A DNA stretch of 64,000 bases from Candidatus Methanohalarchaeum thermophilum (lineage in GTDB: Archaea > Halobacteriota > Methanonatronarchaeia > Methanonatronarchaeales > Methanonatronarchaeaceae). The translations under genes and the position numbers were made by a program. The DNA is taken from the NCBI GenBank assembly GCA_001914405.1, contig MSDW01000002.1, forward strand, positions 1 to 64,000, read 5' to 3'. Shown piece after piece: positions 27,412-38,480 of the stretch (its first letter is position 1; each line of letters opens with the position of its first letter). Under the pieces are notes generated by a model that was not told the origin of the DNA, did no database searches, and worked only from the letters and a program-made list of their open reading frames with translations.

Positions 27412-28029
27412 TTATATTTCTGCTTCGAAGTCCTCTACTTCGTATTTGAATTTTTCATCATCAGCTAGTCTTTCTTGTTCTTTCACTGTTTCTCTTGATA
27501 AAAGCCAGTAAACCATGGACAGGGCTTTTCTACCTTTGTTGTTTGCTGGTATAACTAGATCTACATTTGAAATCATGTTATTTGTATCGCATAGTGCTAT
27601 AACTGGTATTCCTGATGTATTTGCCTCTTTTAGAGCCTGTTGATCTCCTATTGGGTCTGTCGCTACCACTATCTCGGGTTCTATGTAGTGATCTAAGTTT
27701 GGGTTTGTTAGCATTCCCGGTATCATTCTCCCTACACTTGACTTTCCACCGACTATTTTGGCAAATAATTCCGCTGGTCTTTTACCGTATTCTCTTGCGG
27801 AAACTGCAAGTATCTTAGAGGGATCAAACCTAGATAAAAATCTTGCCGCAGTCCTTATTCTTTGATCAGTTTTTCCAATATCAAATATGTATAATCCGTC
27901 ATCTCTTACCTTATAGATAAAGTCTTCCATGTCATTCGTTTTATGTTGAGTCCCTATATGTACTCCCGCTTTAAGGTAATCTTCTACTGGTATTAGCGTG
28001 TCTTCTTCTACCATTTCGGTTTCTTCCAA
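27412..28029 (-). CDS. rps2: 30S ribosomal protein S2 (uS2)
   Basis: This encodes 205 residues from a TTG start preceded by GAGGTG at 5 nt. [28 protein letters not shown] without its flanks, then [20 protein letters not shown] and [19 protein letters not shown] are diagnostic. The acidic C-terminal tail is typical of archaeal S2. It lies two bases after the enolase stop. Confidence 0.96.
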   Translation of the reverse strand: MEETEMVEEDTLIPVEDYLKAGVHIGTQHKTNDMEDFIYKVRDDGLYIFDIGKTDQRIRTAARFLSRFDPSKILAVSAREYGKRPAELFAKIVGGKSSVGRMIPGMLTNPNLDHYIEPEIVVATDPIGDQQALKEANTSGIPVIALCDTNNMISNVDLVIPANNKGRKALSMVYWLLSRETVKEQERLADDEKFKYEVEDFEAEI

Positions 28030-28030
28030 A

Positions 28031-29275
28031 TTAACACCTCAAGTTTGAAACTTCTATATTTGTTTTTTCTTCGATTCTAATCAATTCATTTAACTTAGAA
28101 ACTCTTTCTCCTCCAACCGCTCCAGTTTTTATAACTTCAGTACAAGCAACTCCAATATGGGATATGGAGTTATCAGAGGTTTCTCCGGATCTATGGGATA
28201 CTACTAGCTTGTAATTATTTTCTTTTCCCATCTCAATCGCTTCCACAGTACCGGTTAATGTCCCTATCTGATTTGGCTTGATCAGTATTGAATTAGCAGA
28301 TTTATTTTTTATCCCTTTTTTTATCCTGGTCTTGTTTGTAGTAAATAGGTCGTCCCCACATATCAAAGTAGAGTTACCAAGTTCACTATTTAAATCGCTA
28401 AAGCCATCAAATGCATCTTGATCCAATGGATCTTCTATGTATTTTAGGTCGTATTCCTGGGTTAGTGATTCTATGAAATCTATTTGGTCTTTTTCTCTTT
28501 TATCGAGGTCTCTTCTATACCTGTAAACGGATCCATCCCACATTTCACTCGCGGCTAGATCTAAACCTATTCCTATATTAAGATTAAATCGATTCTCTAC
28601 TCTGTTTTTAGCTTTTTCTAATACATTCAAGGCTTCTTCAGTGTTTAAAGGAGCAACCCATCCTCCTTCATCGCCTTTACCACCTGAAAAATCTCTTTTT
28701 CTCTCCGAAAGTATCTTTCCTGCCTCTTGGTGTACCCTAGCATTAGCTAATACTGCTTCTTTTACGGAATCAGGATCTAAGGGAAGAGTTAAAAACTCCT
28801 GAATTTCAGTTGCTCCTTCACCAGCATGTTCTCCTCCTTCTATTATATTACCTAAAGGCAAAGGAAGAAGAGGATTATATCCAATCTCATCCGATAAGTG
28901 TTCATAAAAAGGCTTATCTGTTTCTTCAGCCACGGCCTTCGCAAACGCTATCGAAAGGGATATACTAAAATTTCCACCCATCTTTGAGAAATTCTCAGTC
29001 CCGTCTACTTCTTTCAACAATTGATCCAGTTTTCTTTGATTTAGAGCATCGTTACCTATTAATTTCGGCTTTACTTCGTCTTCAACATATTTTATTCCTT
29101 CATCTACTCCTCCATCAGGTAATGCTTTGGCCTCATATTTCCCTACGCTGGCCCCACTAGGTGCAGAAAACCTCCCAACTGAGCCACTACTAAGGTAGAC
29201 TTCAACTTCCACCGTTTCTTCGCCACGACTGTTTATTATCTTTCTGAGTTTAATGTCATTAATTAAAGTACTCAT
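28031..29275 (-). CDS. eno: Enolase
   Basis: This encodes 414 residues. It interconverts 2-phosphoglycerate and phosphoenolpyruvate. [14 protein letters not shown] opens the N-terminal domain, and [11 protein letters not shown] carries the mobile loop. The metal ligands lie in [23 protein letters not shown] and [10 protein letters not shown], the catalytic Lys in [14 protein letters not shown], and the closing motif is [12 protein letters not shown]. It follows rpoK and precedes S2 in the usual archaeal order. Confidence 0.97.
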   Translation of the reverse strand: MSTLINDIKLRKIINSRGEETVEVEVYLSSGSVGRFSAPSGASVGKYEAKALPDGGVDEGIKYVEDEVKPKLIGNDALNQRKLDQLLKEVDGTENFSKMGGNFSISLSIAFAKAVAEETDKPFYEHLSDEIGYNPLLPLPLGNIIEGGEHAGEGATEIQEFLTLPLDPDSVKEAVLANARVHQEAGKILSERKRDFSGGKGDEGGWVAPLNTEEALNVLEKAKNRVENRFNLNIGIGLDLAASEMWDGSVYRYRRDLDKREKDQIDFIESLTQEYDLKYIEDPLDQDAFDGFSDLNSELGNSTLICGDDLFTTNKTRIKKGIKNKSANSILIKPNQIGTLTGTVEAIEMGKENNYKLVVSHRSGETSDNSISHIGVACTEVIKTGAVGGERVSKLNELIRIEEKTNIEVSNLRC

Positions 29276-29326
29276 TCTTACACCGATCTATTTAAAAAAT
29301 GGTTTTTGGCACTAACTTCACTCAAT

Positions 29327-29536
29327 CTAGGTTTCAATTTCTCCAAAATAGTGTTTCTTCATCTCTTCCTTATTTTCTTTAACGGTAACTGGTATTATTC
29401 CTTTCTCAAATTCCATTTTCGCTAGTTCTAGTGACTCCTTTTCCCCATTAGCCTCAACTAGAACTGGAGCTCCCAGAGAAATCTGAAGAGCCCTCGCCCC
29501 AATTATCCTAGCTTTCTCAAATTTCGTGTATCCCAA
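29327..29536 (-). CDS. rpoK: RNA polymerase subunit K (Rpb6/omega homologue)
   Basis: This encodes 69 residues from a TTG start behind GGGGGT. YTKFEKARIIGARALQISLGAP and EKGIIPVTVKE are the Rpb6/omega signature that clamps the largest subunit. It is the promoter-proximal gene of the eno-S2-MEMO-mvk-ipk-idi2-rnj-gltX run. The AT-rich ~170 bp upstream should contain the promoter. Confidence 0.95.
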   Translation of the reverse strand: MGYTKFEKARIIGARALQISLGAPVLVEANGEKESLELAKMEFEKGIIPVTVKENKEEMKKHYFGEIET

Positions 29537-29704
29537 GTAATTACCCCCAAAATAAAAGAAGTTATATCACGGTTTTTTCATTAATTGTTGTAGGTTAAAA
29601 AATTTCCCCTAAAAAACCAAAATTTAACAACTTAATTCTAAATTCTACAACAAAATCCCCACCATCCTTTACCTACCAAACGAAACCAAACACACATTTA
29701 AGAA

Positions 29705-29767
29705 GTAACTTCCTCCCCACCAAAATCAGAGATCTAGGAAGGATCTTCCCAACCACTAAGATAAAAA
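29705..29767 (+). repeat. Hairpin repeat, long form, upstream of the superoxide reductase gene
   Basis: GTAACTTCCTCCCC, then ACCAAAATCAGAGATC with TAGGAAGGATC, then TTCCCAACCACTAAGATAAA. It lies between the divergent rpoK and superoxide reductase genes, 50 bp before the latter's start. Confidence 0.78.
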
Positions 29768-29817
29768 AACGACAATTATATCTAATATTTTTACTTATCT
29801 TGTTATGGTAGTTAATT

Positions 29818-30201
29818 ATGGAAGAAAGTTGTGATAAAGATATTCTTTGTGGGGTAAACAAACCCAGCACAGAAGATGTAGAAAAAATGGACGACCTAGA
29901 GAAAAAACATGCAGTAATAATTAATGCACCAGACAAAGTCAAAAAAGGAAAACTATTTGAAGTTGAAGTTAAAGTAGGAGAATACATGGAACACCCTAAC
30001 AAGCCCACTCATTTTATAGAATGGCTTGAACTATACGCAGGTGACACATTCCTGTCTAGACTAAACCTAACACCCCAATATAGCCACTATATAATGAAAA
30101 CTTCAATTAAACTCGACCACTCACATCCCCTAAAAGCATGGGCCAAATGCAACCTACACGGCCTATGGGAAGGAAAAAAAGAAATAAAAGTCGAAGACTA
30201 A
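29818..30201 (+). CDS. sor: Superoxide reductase (neelaredoxin type)
   Basis: This encodes 127 residues. It reduces superoxide to peroxide at a mononuclear Fe(His)4Cys site. The ligands are H31 in EKKHAV, H59 in EHPNKP, H65 in THFIEW, and C111 and H114 in CNLHGLWE. The N-terminal rubredoxin-like domain of desulfoferrodoxin is absent, so it is the one-iron class, common in anaerobic archaea. It is monocistronic and divergent from rpoK, with a hairpin repeat in the promoter-side region. An AT-rich promoter (AATTATATCTAATATTTTTA) lies about 35 bp upstream. Confidence 0.93.
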   Translation: MEESCDKDILCGVNKPSTEDVEKMDDLEKKHAVIINAPDKVKKGKLFEVEVKVGEYMEHPNKPTHFIEWLELYAGDTFLSRLNLTPQYSHYIMKTSIKLDHSHPLKAWAKCNLHGLWEGKKEIKVED

Positions 30202-30777
30202 AACTTTGAACCTGAATAAACTAATAACCAATATTTATAACTATTTAATTCGTTTAATGGCATTAAAGTTCCTTAAAAAAACATAAAACATTAAAAACAC
30301 TACAATAACATCCTCTTTGCCTTAGGAGGGCAGAGCTTCCATCCATTCACACCCACATAGTTTCAAGGTAGAGATACTACCATAAAAGTAACGCAAAAAG
30401 CCACCAACCCCTCATATGCCATTTTCATAAGTTCCACCCCCAAAACCCCACAACACCCCCACACCCAACTCCAAAAACTAGAAGAAAAACCCCACCACAA
30501 ACCTTACCATAAACCCAATACTCCTTACTAACATCAAAACCACCCAAAAACTAAATCAAATGTAAACCCCCCTAAAAAACGACATCCTACCAAACCACCA
30601 AGAAAAAAATACACCAATAAAAAACATCACCTCCACTGACATCCACCTACAAACAAATTCATGGAGATCATTCATTTACCCCATGTCGTGCCATCCGGCT
30701 TTCGAGTTACCTATTGGAAAAGCTTCATAGAGACACTCTGAAAAGGAGTAAACACTCACTTTTTTATATTAGAGCAT

Positions 30778-30816
30778 GGCAGAAAAACCCGCGGCTCTGC
30801 CGTAGGGATAAATGCC
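30778..30816 (+). repeat. Second-class hairpin
   Basis: GGCAGAAAAACCCGCGGC, then TCT, then GCCGTAGGGATAAATGCC. It is the reverse-complement counterpart of the element at 13699-13737. Confidence 0.65.
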
Positions 30817-30839
30817 TTCAGTAACGCTTAAGAGATATT

Positions 30840-31190
30840 AGGAACTGGTTAGAGATAGCCGGCAGTTGATTGGATTTGTCTGCCTTTTTCAAACCAAAAA
30901 TCAATCCCATTGTCTCTCGAGGTATTCTGGCTAAGCTAAAGACCCCAAGACACTACATCAAATAAGATATATTAGGGTAAACTCAAAACCTCTAAGGGGA
31001 AGTCCTAGTGGCTGGTTTAGGAGCTACCAGAAGAGAATAAGGGAACCATCCTAAGAGTTAAGTTAATATATGGGCTCTTGTGTCTTGATCCAATTTTTCT
31101 CTTGGAGCAAATAGTTCCAAGTGTTGATTTAGGTGCATGAGAAAACCCCCGAATGCGAATGGAAAAAAACTCCTTCTATAAATAAGGCTC
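30840..31190 (-). repeat. Copy D of the ~0.45-kb repeat (inverted)
   Basis: On the minus strand the blocks read GCACCTAAATCAACAC with GGAACTATTTG, then GACATTG-like and TTTTTGGTTTGAA blocks, AATCCAATCAACTGCCGGC, and TCTTAAGCG, aligning with copies B and C. It is the only full copy in this orientation. Confidence 0.55.
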
Positions 31191-31192
31191 GT

Positions 31193-31226
31193 AGGAAAGC
31201 TCCACAGCTCTGCTGTGGGGTCACTT
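31193..31226 (+). repeat. Second-class hairpin variant
   Basis: GGAAAGCTCCACAGC, then TCT, then GCTGTGGGGTCACTTC forms an 8-9 bp stem similar to the element at 30778. Confidence 0.5.
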
Positions 31227-31241
31227 CACAACCAGCCTACC

Positions 31242-31289
31242 ACTCTACTCTACTCTACTCTAATCTAATCTAATCTACTCTACTCTACT
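31242..31289 (+). repeat. Pentanucleotide tandem array (ACTCT/AATCT)
   Basis: Four ACTCT units, three AATCT units and two more ACTCT units run head to tail, followed by a partial unit. It lies inside the relic zone and is too short and simple to be CRISPR. Confidence 0.9.
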
Positions 31290-31625
31290 GTCACAGACTT
31301 GTTAGCAAAAGCCTTCAGAGGCCCAGGTTAACAGTTCAACAGTAAAGTAGGTGGCTTAGCTTCAAGTCCTGCCTTAGAGAGTCTTCATTCTGCAGTAGGG
31401 GCTTAAACCTATGTTTAGTGAAGGGATTCAACCTCCACTATCCAAAGCGCTTCCATAAACTCTAAAAACTTGGAGATTACCACAAAACCCATTACCTCCA
31501 AGCTAGATTTCAGGATACATATAAATTATGAAAGAGTTCATGAATCCTCCCTAAAAGAGAGAGAGCTTACAGTCCTCTAAAACTTCCTCGAGGTTAATTT
31601 TTAGATGGGTTTTATTTTTCTTGTC

Positions 31626-32459
31626 TTAGTTTACCTCTAACCAAGGAACTTCTATTAATGTTGGTATGTGGGTTTCTATATGGTGCTCCCAGACCCCATT
31701 TTCACCGAAGGCCTCACCATGATCTGCCGTTACTATGATTTTTCCTTTATCTCTAAGAGAATCGATTAGATTTGAAACAGTTTCTAGTACTAATCTAAGG
31801 TTTTCTTCGTAATATTTCATTATTGTTGTCTTAAACCCATTTCTCCATATTTCTTTGACTATTTTCCTGAGATCCAGATCCAGAAGCATTCCAAACATCC
31901 ATAACGGGTTTTTATTCAAGTATTTTTCTATATTAAACCCAACTTTGTCTTTGATTCTAGTTAAAACCGTGGATTTTGTATCTCTTATTCCATTTCTCAT
32001 CTTACCTAGTCTATTTCCTCTACCAGCATTTAGTAAAGGAAAATGCGGTTGCATATAGTGAATTATTGTTCTTTCCCTGCCTGGATTTTCAAAGAAGGAC
32101 ATATTAACATCCCTAGGATGAACCGTTCCTAGTTCTTCATCCCATCTTTCATGCCATACATCAATTATTTCCTCAAAATGGTCAGTAGGATTCCATTCGT
32201 AACCATATCCCCAGTAAGATTCATCTAAGGGAATTCCAAAGCTATTGACATATGGATTTGCAGAAATATAAGTTAAATCGTATTTATCCTTAAATGTCTT
32301 TGCAAGCCATTCCTGGGTTGAAGAACCTCTACTCTGCCTTTTCTCTAAATTACCCTCTAGGTAATCCAAATAAACCTTTTCAAAACTATCGTATCTACAT
32401 GCATCTAAAACAACTAAATAATCCCATTCTCTATCCGATATTTCTTGTAACTTAACCAA
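31626..32459 (-). CDS. Sulfatase/alkaline-phosphatase-superfamily protein
   Basis: This encodes 277 residues from a TTG start behind GAGGGGG; an in-frame stop lies just upstream. YLVVLDACRYDSF at the N-terminus holds the metal-binding Asp and the position of the nucleophile (Cys in DACRYDS), and VTADHGEAFGENGVWEHH near 240 supplies the late Asp-His and His ligands. This layout is typical of a haloarchaeal family of sulfatase-like hydrolases often near surface-polysaccharide genes. The substrate is unknown. It has no signal peptide or membrane helix and no related neighbours; it is flanked by relic zones on both sides. Confidence 0.8.
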   Translation of the reverse strand: MVKLQEISDREWDYLVVLDACRYDSFEKVYLDYLEGNLEKRQSRGSSTQEWLAKTFKDKYDLTYISANPYVNSFGIPLDESYWGYGYEWNPTDHFEEIIDVWHERWDEELGTVHPRDVNMSFFENPGRERTIIHYMQPHFPLLNAGRGNRLGKMRNGIRDTKSTVLTRIKDKVGFNIEKYLNKNPLWMFGMLLDLDLRKIVKEIWRNGFKTTIMKYYEENLRLVLETVSNLIDSLRDKGKIIVTADHGEAFGENGVWEHHIETHIPTLIEVPWLEVN

Positions 32460-33109
32460 CCGAAAAACCCCCTCTTCTCAAATTCTTCAACTAACTTTCT
32501 ATATAACTCTAAGACCATAAGTTTTTATACAATTAGCGTTCAATTACCCCGAGTTAATCAGTGAACTACCACTACTTTACCCACAATTTATAAGTGATTA
32601 AGAGGTCTTATGCACCACTAAAATAAAACTCTTCAAAGTTAACTAATTTCTCGTGAAACCATCAGTCACTAAATTTTCGGTTAAAAAGGTGAATTCCTTG
32701 GTAACCTCCTCACCTACCTAATCAAAGATTAGGAAGGTGCTTCCATCCATTCACAAGACCAGTATCCAAGATTTGGAGCCTTGTTACCGAATGGTCTAAC
32801 AAAGGCAGACACGGACTGCCAAACATTGCAGGCCCACAAGGACTTAAATACTGGTTTACAGTACTTATGGCCATGTCCATCGCCATCATGCGCCTTGGTC
32901 CTAGGCTCGATCACAGAGGAGGCCCCCCAACCCCACCACGTATCTATTGCGATGGAGCATTGCGCTCAAGTGCTTGCCCACTCAAACTTGGCTATTGGGC
33001 TAGGAATCTCTCAACAAAAACCCCCATTGGCCACCCAAATACAAATACCCTGTAATGATTCACCCTCCCATCCTATCAAAGAAAGGAAGGAGATTTCTCA
33101 GCAAATAAG
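32460..33109. other. Relic zone with two hairpin units
   Basis: There is no intact gene. A degenerate minus-strand peptide at 32729-33050 includes IDTWWGWGASSVIEPRTKA and FVRPFGNKAPNLGYWSCEW. It ends just before a short-form hairpin at 32701-32746, the order expected of a TnpB-type gene followed by its right end. The base composition here (GC-rich) differs from surrounding DNA, suggesting transfer. A second hairpin unit is at 33055-33114. Confidence 0.55.
32701..32746 (+). repeat. Hairpin repeat, short form
   Basis: GTAACCTCCTCACC, then TACCTAATCAAAGATTAGG and AAGGTGCTTCC. It lies 3' of the degenerate minus-strand frame at 32729-33050. Confidence 0.72.
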
Positions 33110-33114
33110 TTAAA
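33055..33114 (+). repeat. Hairpin repeat, long form, overlapping a stop codon
   Basis: ATGATTCACCC, then CATCCTATCAAAGAAAGGAAGG, then TTTCTCAGC and AAATAAGTTAAA. The last bases include the TAA stop of the minus-strand gene at 33110. Confidence 0.7.
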
Positions 33115-33412
33115 TGAGATCTAATTTTTCAATTACTTCTCTTACATTATCTGGGATTAAGCTTGTTTGCTCGATTTTAGTTTTTCTTTCTCCATTTATT
33201 TGAACCCAGCCCCTCTTTATGGAACAGTGAGATATTTCGTGGTTTTTATTCTCTGATACATGCTCTTGAGCTTTGTATCTGTCTCCTTTCCAGTTACAGT
33301 CGCGGCAAAATAAAAACTGAATTGAATTTGTAGTTTCTAACTGATCTTTTATGTACCTTTCTTCGTCTAAAACTTCTAGATCAAATAATCCCTCTGAGTT
33401 CATACAGAACAA
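33110..33412 (-). CDS. Small protein with a C2H2-like zinc finger
   Basis: This encodes 100 residues from a TTG start; an ATG three codons later is equally plausible. FLFCRDCNWKGDRYKAQEHVSENKNH without its flanks gives a C-x2-C-x11-H-x7-H pattern, a likely zinc site. The C-terminal part (RKTKIEQTSLIPDNVREVIEK) is charged. I do not recognise the family. It stands alone between relic zones, and a hairpin repeat runs into its stop codon. A nucleic-acid-binding role is possible but unsupported. Confidence 0.55.
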   Translation of the reverse strand: MFCMNSEGLFDLEVLDEERYIKDQLETTNSIQFLFCRDCNWKGDRYKAQEHVSENKNHEISHCSIKRGWVQINGERKTKIEQTSLIPDNVREVIEKLDLI

Positions 33413-34082
33413 CCCACATTATATCATGAACCAAAGTAATATTTATTTTTTACACAATCCCTTCCCCAAAATTATCCTTCTCAAACTTAATCAGATTTAT
33501 TTGCTAAAGTAAATGCTTTCTCTGCGGCCTCCAACCATGATAAAACCTACTCTCTTTCATTTGTACTTTGGTTTACTTTACTCAACCAAAAAAGAAGAAC
33601 TATTTGTTTCTGAGAGAAAAACTGGTGTAAACACAGATATTATCACATATTTGCCAATTAGTCTCCTTATGCTCTCTGCCAACAGCCCCACAAAAAATAC
33701 TAAAACTTAACCTCCAAGTTTTTGAGATTAGTTCATAAACCTATTCAATGGTGATTCTAAGATGTATACAATTTAAAAAAACTGTGAAATCGGTTTTTAG
33801 CATATAGAAGACAATAAAAAGCCAAGGAACTGCCAGCTTCTTTTAATTAATAACCTTTCTCGAACTATTTATATTAAGAGTTACGATGGATCCATCCTCT
33901 CTATCCTAAAAACTACACCAATACTCTGATATATTAACAAAGACTTGGGAATAGAGGGTTCTTTCACCAAATAAAGCTAAAACCTATTTTATTTAATTTC
34001 ATTTACTAAATATCCTCTTAATCTACCAAAAACCCTAATATAAATAATATATAGCCCCTCTATTGATTAAATTATAGTTTAC
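33413..34082. other. Intergenic zone with a partial ~0.45-kb repeat
   Basis: There is no supported gene in about 670 bp; a 65-codon frame near 33513 has no recognisable features. From about 33760 to 33990 blocks of the long repeat recur (AATCGGTTTTTAGCATA, GCCAAGGAACTGCCAGC, CTCGAACTATTTATAT, TTCTTTCACC with AAATAAAGC), a degraded copy E lacking a good hairpin. Confidence 0.45.
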
Positions 34083-34379
34083 TTATTTAGAGTTTTTTTC
34101 TTCTATTATTCCCCATACAATTAAGGCTAGACCGGTTATTATTATGGCCCATATAAGAATTCTTGTTCCTATAAAAATATTTATAGAGTTAAAGGGCGCA
34201 TTTAAAAACTCTCCATATCTTGATGGGGCTGTAAATTGGCCTCCCCCTAGCAAAGAAAGTCCTCTTCCTATATGAGCAACTGCCCAAAAGAAATGAGGTA
34301 ACCAAGAATTTATTACTTCAGCCAGCAATCCAAATCCTACCAATATAGCTCCTGTTATTTGTTTCAGTGTATGCACCAT
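34083..34379 (-). CDS. Small three-helix membrane protein
   Basis: This encodes 98 residues with three hydrophobic spans: roughly residues 8-24 (ITGAILVGFGLLAEVI), 28-46 (FFWAVAHIGRGLSLLGG) and 68-92 (INIFIGTRILIWAIIITGLA onward). It ends in a charged EEKNSK tail. Gly-rich helices suggest tight packing. I do not recognise the family and no neighbour gives context; tRNA-Ser lies 120 bp upstream in the same direction. Membrane location is well supported, function is not. Confidence 0.6.
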   Translation of the reverse strand: MVHTLKQITGAILVGFGLLAEVINSWLPHFFWAVAHIGRGLSLLGGGQFTAPSRYGEFLNAPFNSINIFIGTRILIWAIIITGLALIVWGIIEEKNSK

Positions 34380-34503
34380 CTAAATTCTATATTTCTATGT
34401 AATATAAAAATTTCTATCTCAGAACTCATTTCAAAATTATTGGGGTATGCTGTGTTCTTAAAGAAGGTAGAGAGGATGTATCTCTTTAAGCATTTGGTTA
34501 AAG

Positions 34504-34621
<118 letters not shown>

Positions 34622-34660
34622 TTTGATATATAATAAAAAATAGGGGAGAATTTTTTTTTC

Positions 34661-34972
34661 TTAGTTTTCTATTACTAGTTCTATGTGAACTCCGTCTGGG
34701 ACTTGAAGTCTCATTAGTTGTCTTAGAGCTCTTTCATCGCTTTCGATGTCTATTAGTCTTTTGTGGATCCTCATCTCCCAGTGTTCCCATGTGGCTGCTC
34801 CTTCTCCATCTGGGGATTTTCTGGTGGGGACTACAAGCGTCTTCGTGGGAAGTGGTACTGGTCCGCTTATCCCTACTTCTGTTCTCTCAGCTACGCTTTT
34901 AATCTCTTTGACTACGTCTTTAATTTTTTCTACATTGGTTCCGGTTAATCGTATTCTTGCGCTCTGTTTCAC
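34661..34972 (-). CDS. rps10: 30S ribosomal protein S10 (uS10)
   Basis: This encodes 103 residues from a GTG start with AGGTGAT close upstream. [42 protein letters not shown] and the closing [16 protein letters not shown] are archaeal S10. It is the last protein gene of the long minus-strand run and follows EF-1alpha by 18 bp. Confidence 0.97.
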   Translation of the reverse strand: MKQSARIRLTGTNVEKIKDVVKEIKSVAERTEVGISGPVPLPTKTLVVPTRKSPDGEGAATWEHWEMRIHKRLIDIESDERALRQLMRLQVPDGVHIELVIEN

Positions 34973-34990
34973 TGTATCACCTGTTTTTCA

Positions 34991-36265
<1,275 letters not shown>

Positions 36266-36298
36266 ATTCTATACCTCTTTACTCTTTACTTAAAGTTT

Positions 36299-38476
36299 TT
36301 AATCAGATTTTGGGGTTTCAACTTTTAAACCTTTTCTTTCTCTAATTTCTTTTATTAATTCTGTTTGTATATTTTGGGGTACTTCTTCAAAATCAGCTGG
36401 TTCTGTGCTCCACATTGCTCTACCTTCTGTAGCTGATCTTATGTCTCCTGCGAATCCGAACATTTCTGCTACGGGAGCTTTTCCTTCTATTACAGATAGG
36501 TCTCCTTCTTGTCCCATATTTTCTATTCTTCCTCTTCTGCTTTGTATCTCTCTGGATGCTGATCCCATTGTTTCTTGTGGCGTGTGTACATATACTTCTT
36601 GCATTGGTTCTAGTAAGGTGGGTTTTGCGTCTTCTATTGTGGAGTGTATAGCTTTTCTTACTGCTGGTATTACTTGGGCTGGTCCTCTATGGACTGCATC
36701 TTCGTGGAGTTTTACATCGTCTAGTTTGATCATTACTCCTCTGCATGGTTCTCCTGCTAGTGGCCCGGAATCCATTGCGTCTTCGAATGCTTCTAGTACT
36801 AATTCTATTGTGTCTCTAAGGTATTGAACTCCTTTTGTTCTATCTACGAAAGCGTTGCTGTTGTGTAATGATTTTACATTTTTTGCGTTTTTTTTGCTCA
36901 TTCCTGCTTCTTTTAGTACTTCTCTTCTCTTTGTTTCTGGCATGTCCATTGTAGCGTTACCTTCTTTTATTTCTTGAACTGCTTGGTCTGGTAGTGGTTC
37001 AACTTCTATGTAGAAGCGGTTATGTCCGTTCGGTGATCTTGCCTCTACTGGTCCGGCGTTTCCGGTGACTGTTTCTCTGTATACGACTATTGGCTCGGAT
37101 GTCTGTATTGGTACGCCCTTGTCTCTTTCTATTCTATGGGTTACAACCTCTAGGTGGAGTTCTCCCATTCCGCTTATTAGGTGTTCTCCTGTTTCTTCGT
37201 TTATTTCTACTTCGACAGTTGGGTCTTCTTTGCTAACTTGTCTGAGAACTTCTATCAGCTTTGGTAAGTCATTCATATTTTTAGCTTCTACTGCTACAGT
37301 AACTACTGGCTCACTTATGTGTTTTATGCTTTCAAATGGAGTCATTTCTGTACTTGATGCTGTAGACCCTGCTATAGCTTCTTTTAATCCAGTTACAGCT
37401 ACGATGTTTCCTGCTGGAACTTTGTTAACATCAACTCTATCCGGCCCCATAAAGATACCTACTTGCTGTATCCTGTTTTTACCTGGTACTCCATTAATTT
37501 CTAACTCCATTCCCTCTTTTAGAGTACCTGAGAATAGTCTTCCCGTAGCGACTTCGCCTGCGTGTGGATCCACTGATATATCAGTTACCATAAAAGCGGT
37601 TTCTCCATCCGGATCACATGCTACCATCTGTTCTCCTACATCTCTCTCTAAATCCCCATCCCAGATAGTTGGAATACGATACTCCTGCGCAGTAAGTGGA
37701 TTCGGTAGATGCCGAATCACCATATTTAAGACAATTTGATGTAATGGGGATTTTTTATGTAATTCTAGATGTTCTTCATTCCTACAGTGATCAATTATTT
37801 CTTTAAAGCTAATACCTGTTTCTTCCATATGCGGGAAACTTAAAGCCCAATTATATAAAGCTGAACCAAAGGCAACGCTTCCATCGTTTACGCTAACCTT
37901 CCATTCCTTCTTCTTTTCTTCGTCTTCTATCATTCCCGTTACTTTCTCGTTAACCTCTTCAATGACACTAATGAACTTTTGTTGCATTTCTTGTGGTGAA
38001 AGTTCAAGTTCATTAATTAACCTATCTACCTTGTTAATAAAGAGAACGGGCTTTACATTTTCTTTAATAGCTTGTCTTAATACGGTTTCGGTCTGTGGCA
38101 TCGAGCCTTCAACTGCATCAACAACAACTACAGCTCCATCTACTGCTCTCATCGCTCTTGTGACGTCTCCTCCAAAATCAACATGACCTGGAGTGTCGAT
38201 TAAGTTAATTAGATAGTTATCATTATCGAAGTCATGGACCATAGAGACATTTGCCGCATCTATTGTTATTCCTCTCTCCTGTTCTTCTTCATCAAAGTCC
38301 ATAAATAGCTGTTCACCTGCTAAATCCTCTGAAATCATTCCAGCTCCTGCTAAAAGGTTATCTGTGAGCGTGGTCTTTCCGTGGTCAATATGAGCGACTA
38401 TTCCTATGTTTCTTATTTTCTCTCGTTCGCTCATTAGTTCTTTTACTTTTTTTACCATCTTTTTTTGTCGTCCCAT
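36299..38476 (-). CDS. fusA: Translation elongation factor 2
   Basis: This encodes 725 residues. It is the translocation GTPase. G1 is [10 protein letters not shown]3 [12 protein letters not shown] and G4 NKVDRL. The domain IV tip keeps the diphthamide site histidine in [13 protein letters not shown]. The C-terminal [17 protein letters not shown] is conserved. The ATG has a GAGGT site 7 nt ahead and lies four bases after the S7 stop. Length is normal and no intein is present. Confidence 0.97.
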   Translation of the reverse strand: MGRQKKMVKKVKELMSEREKIRNIGIVAHIDHGKTTLTDNLLAGAGMISEDLAGEQLFMDFDEEEQERGITIDAANVSMVHDFDNDNYLINLIDTPGHVDFGGDVTRAMRAVDGAVVVVDAVEGSMPQTETVLRQAIKENVKPVLFINKVDRLINELELSPQEMQQKFISVIEEVNEKVTGMIEDEEKKKEWKVSVNDGSVAFGSALYNWALSFPHMEETGISFKEIIDHCRNEEHLELHKKSPLHQIVLNMVIRHLPNPLTAQEYRIPTIWDGDLERDVGEQMVACDPDGETAFMVTDISVDPHAGEVATGRLFSGTLKEGMELEINGVPGKNRIQQVGIFMGPDRVDVNKVPAGNIVAVTGLKEAIAGSTASSTEMTPFESIKHISEPVVTVAVEAKNMNDLPKLIEVLRQVSKEDPTVEVEINEETGEHLISGMGELHLEVVTHRIERDKGVPIQTSEPIVVYRETVTGNAGPVEARSPNGHNRFYIEVEPLPDQAVQEIKEGNATMDMPETKRREVLKEAGMSKKNAKNVKSLHNSNAFVDRTKGVQYLRDTIELVLEAFEDAMDSGPLAGEPCRGVMIKLDDVKLHEDAVHRGPAQVIPAVRKAIHSTIEDAKPTLLEPMQEVYVHTPQETMGSASREIQSRRGRIENMGQEGDLSVIEGKAPVAEMFGFAGDIRSATEGRAMWSTEPADFEEVPQNIQTELIKEIRERKGLKVETPKSD

Positions 38477-38480
38477 GGTT

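Larger units (their letters stand above)
30202..31625. other. Long non-coding transposon graveyard
   Basis: There is no intact gene in 1.4 kb. From 30320 to 30660 the plus strand is very rich in A and C and poor in G. Its reverse complement reads GVLWGFGGGTYENG and CEWMEALPS in broken frames. A second-class hairpin is at 30778-30816 and a variant at 31193-31226. From about 30840 to 31190 the ~0.45-kb repeat appears inverted. A pentanucleotide array is at 31242-31289. Nothing else was recognised. Confidence 0.6.

Noticed and set aside
31242-31289. Possible CRISPR array
   Set aside because: Units are only 5 bp, contiguous and without spacers; no cas genes are in the window.
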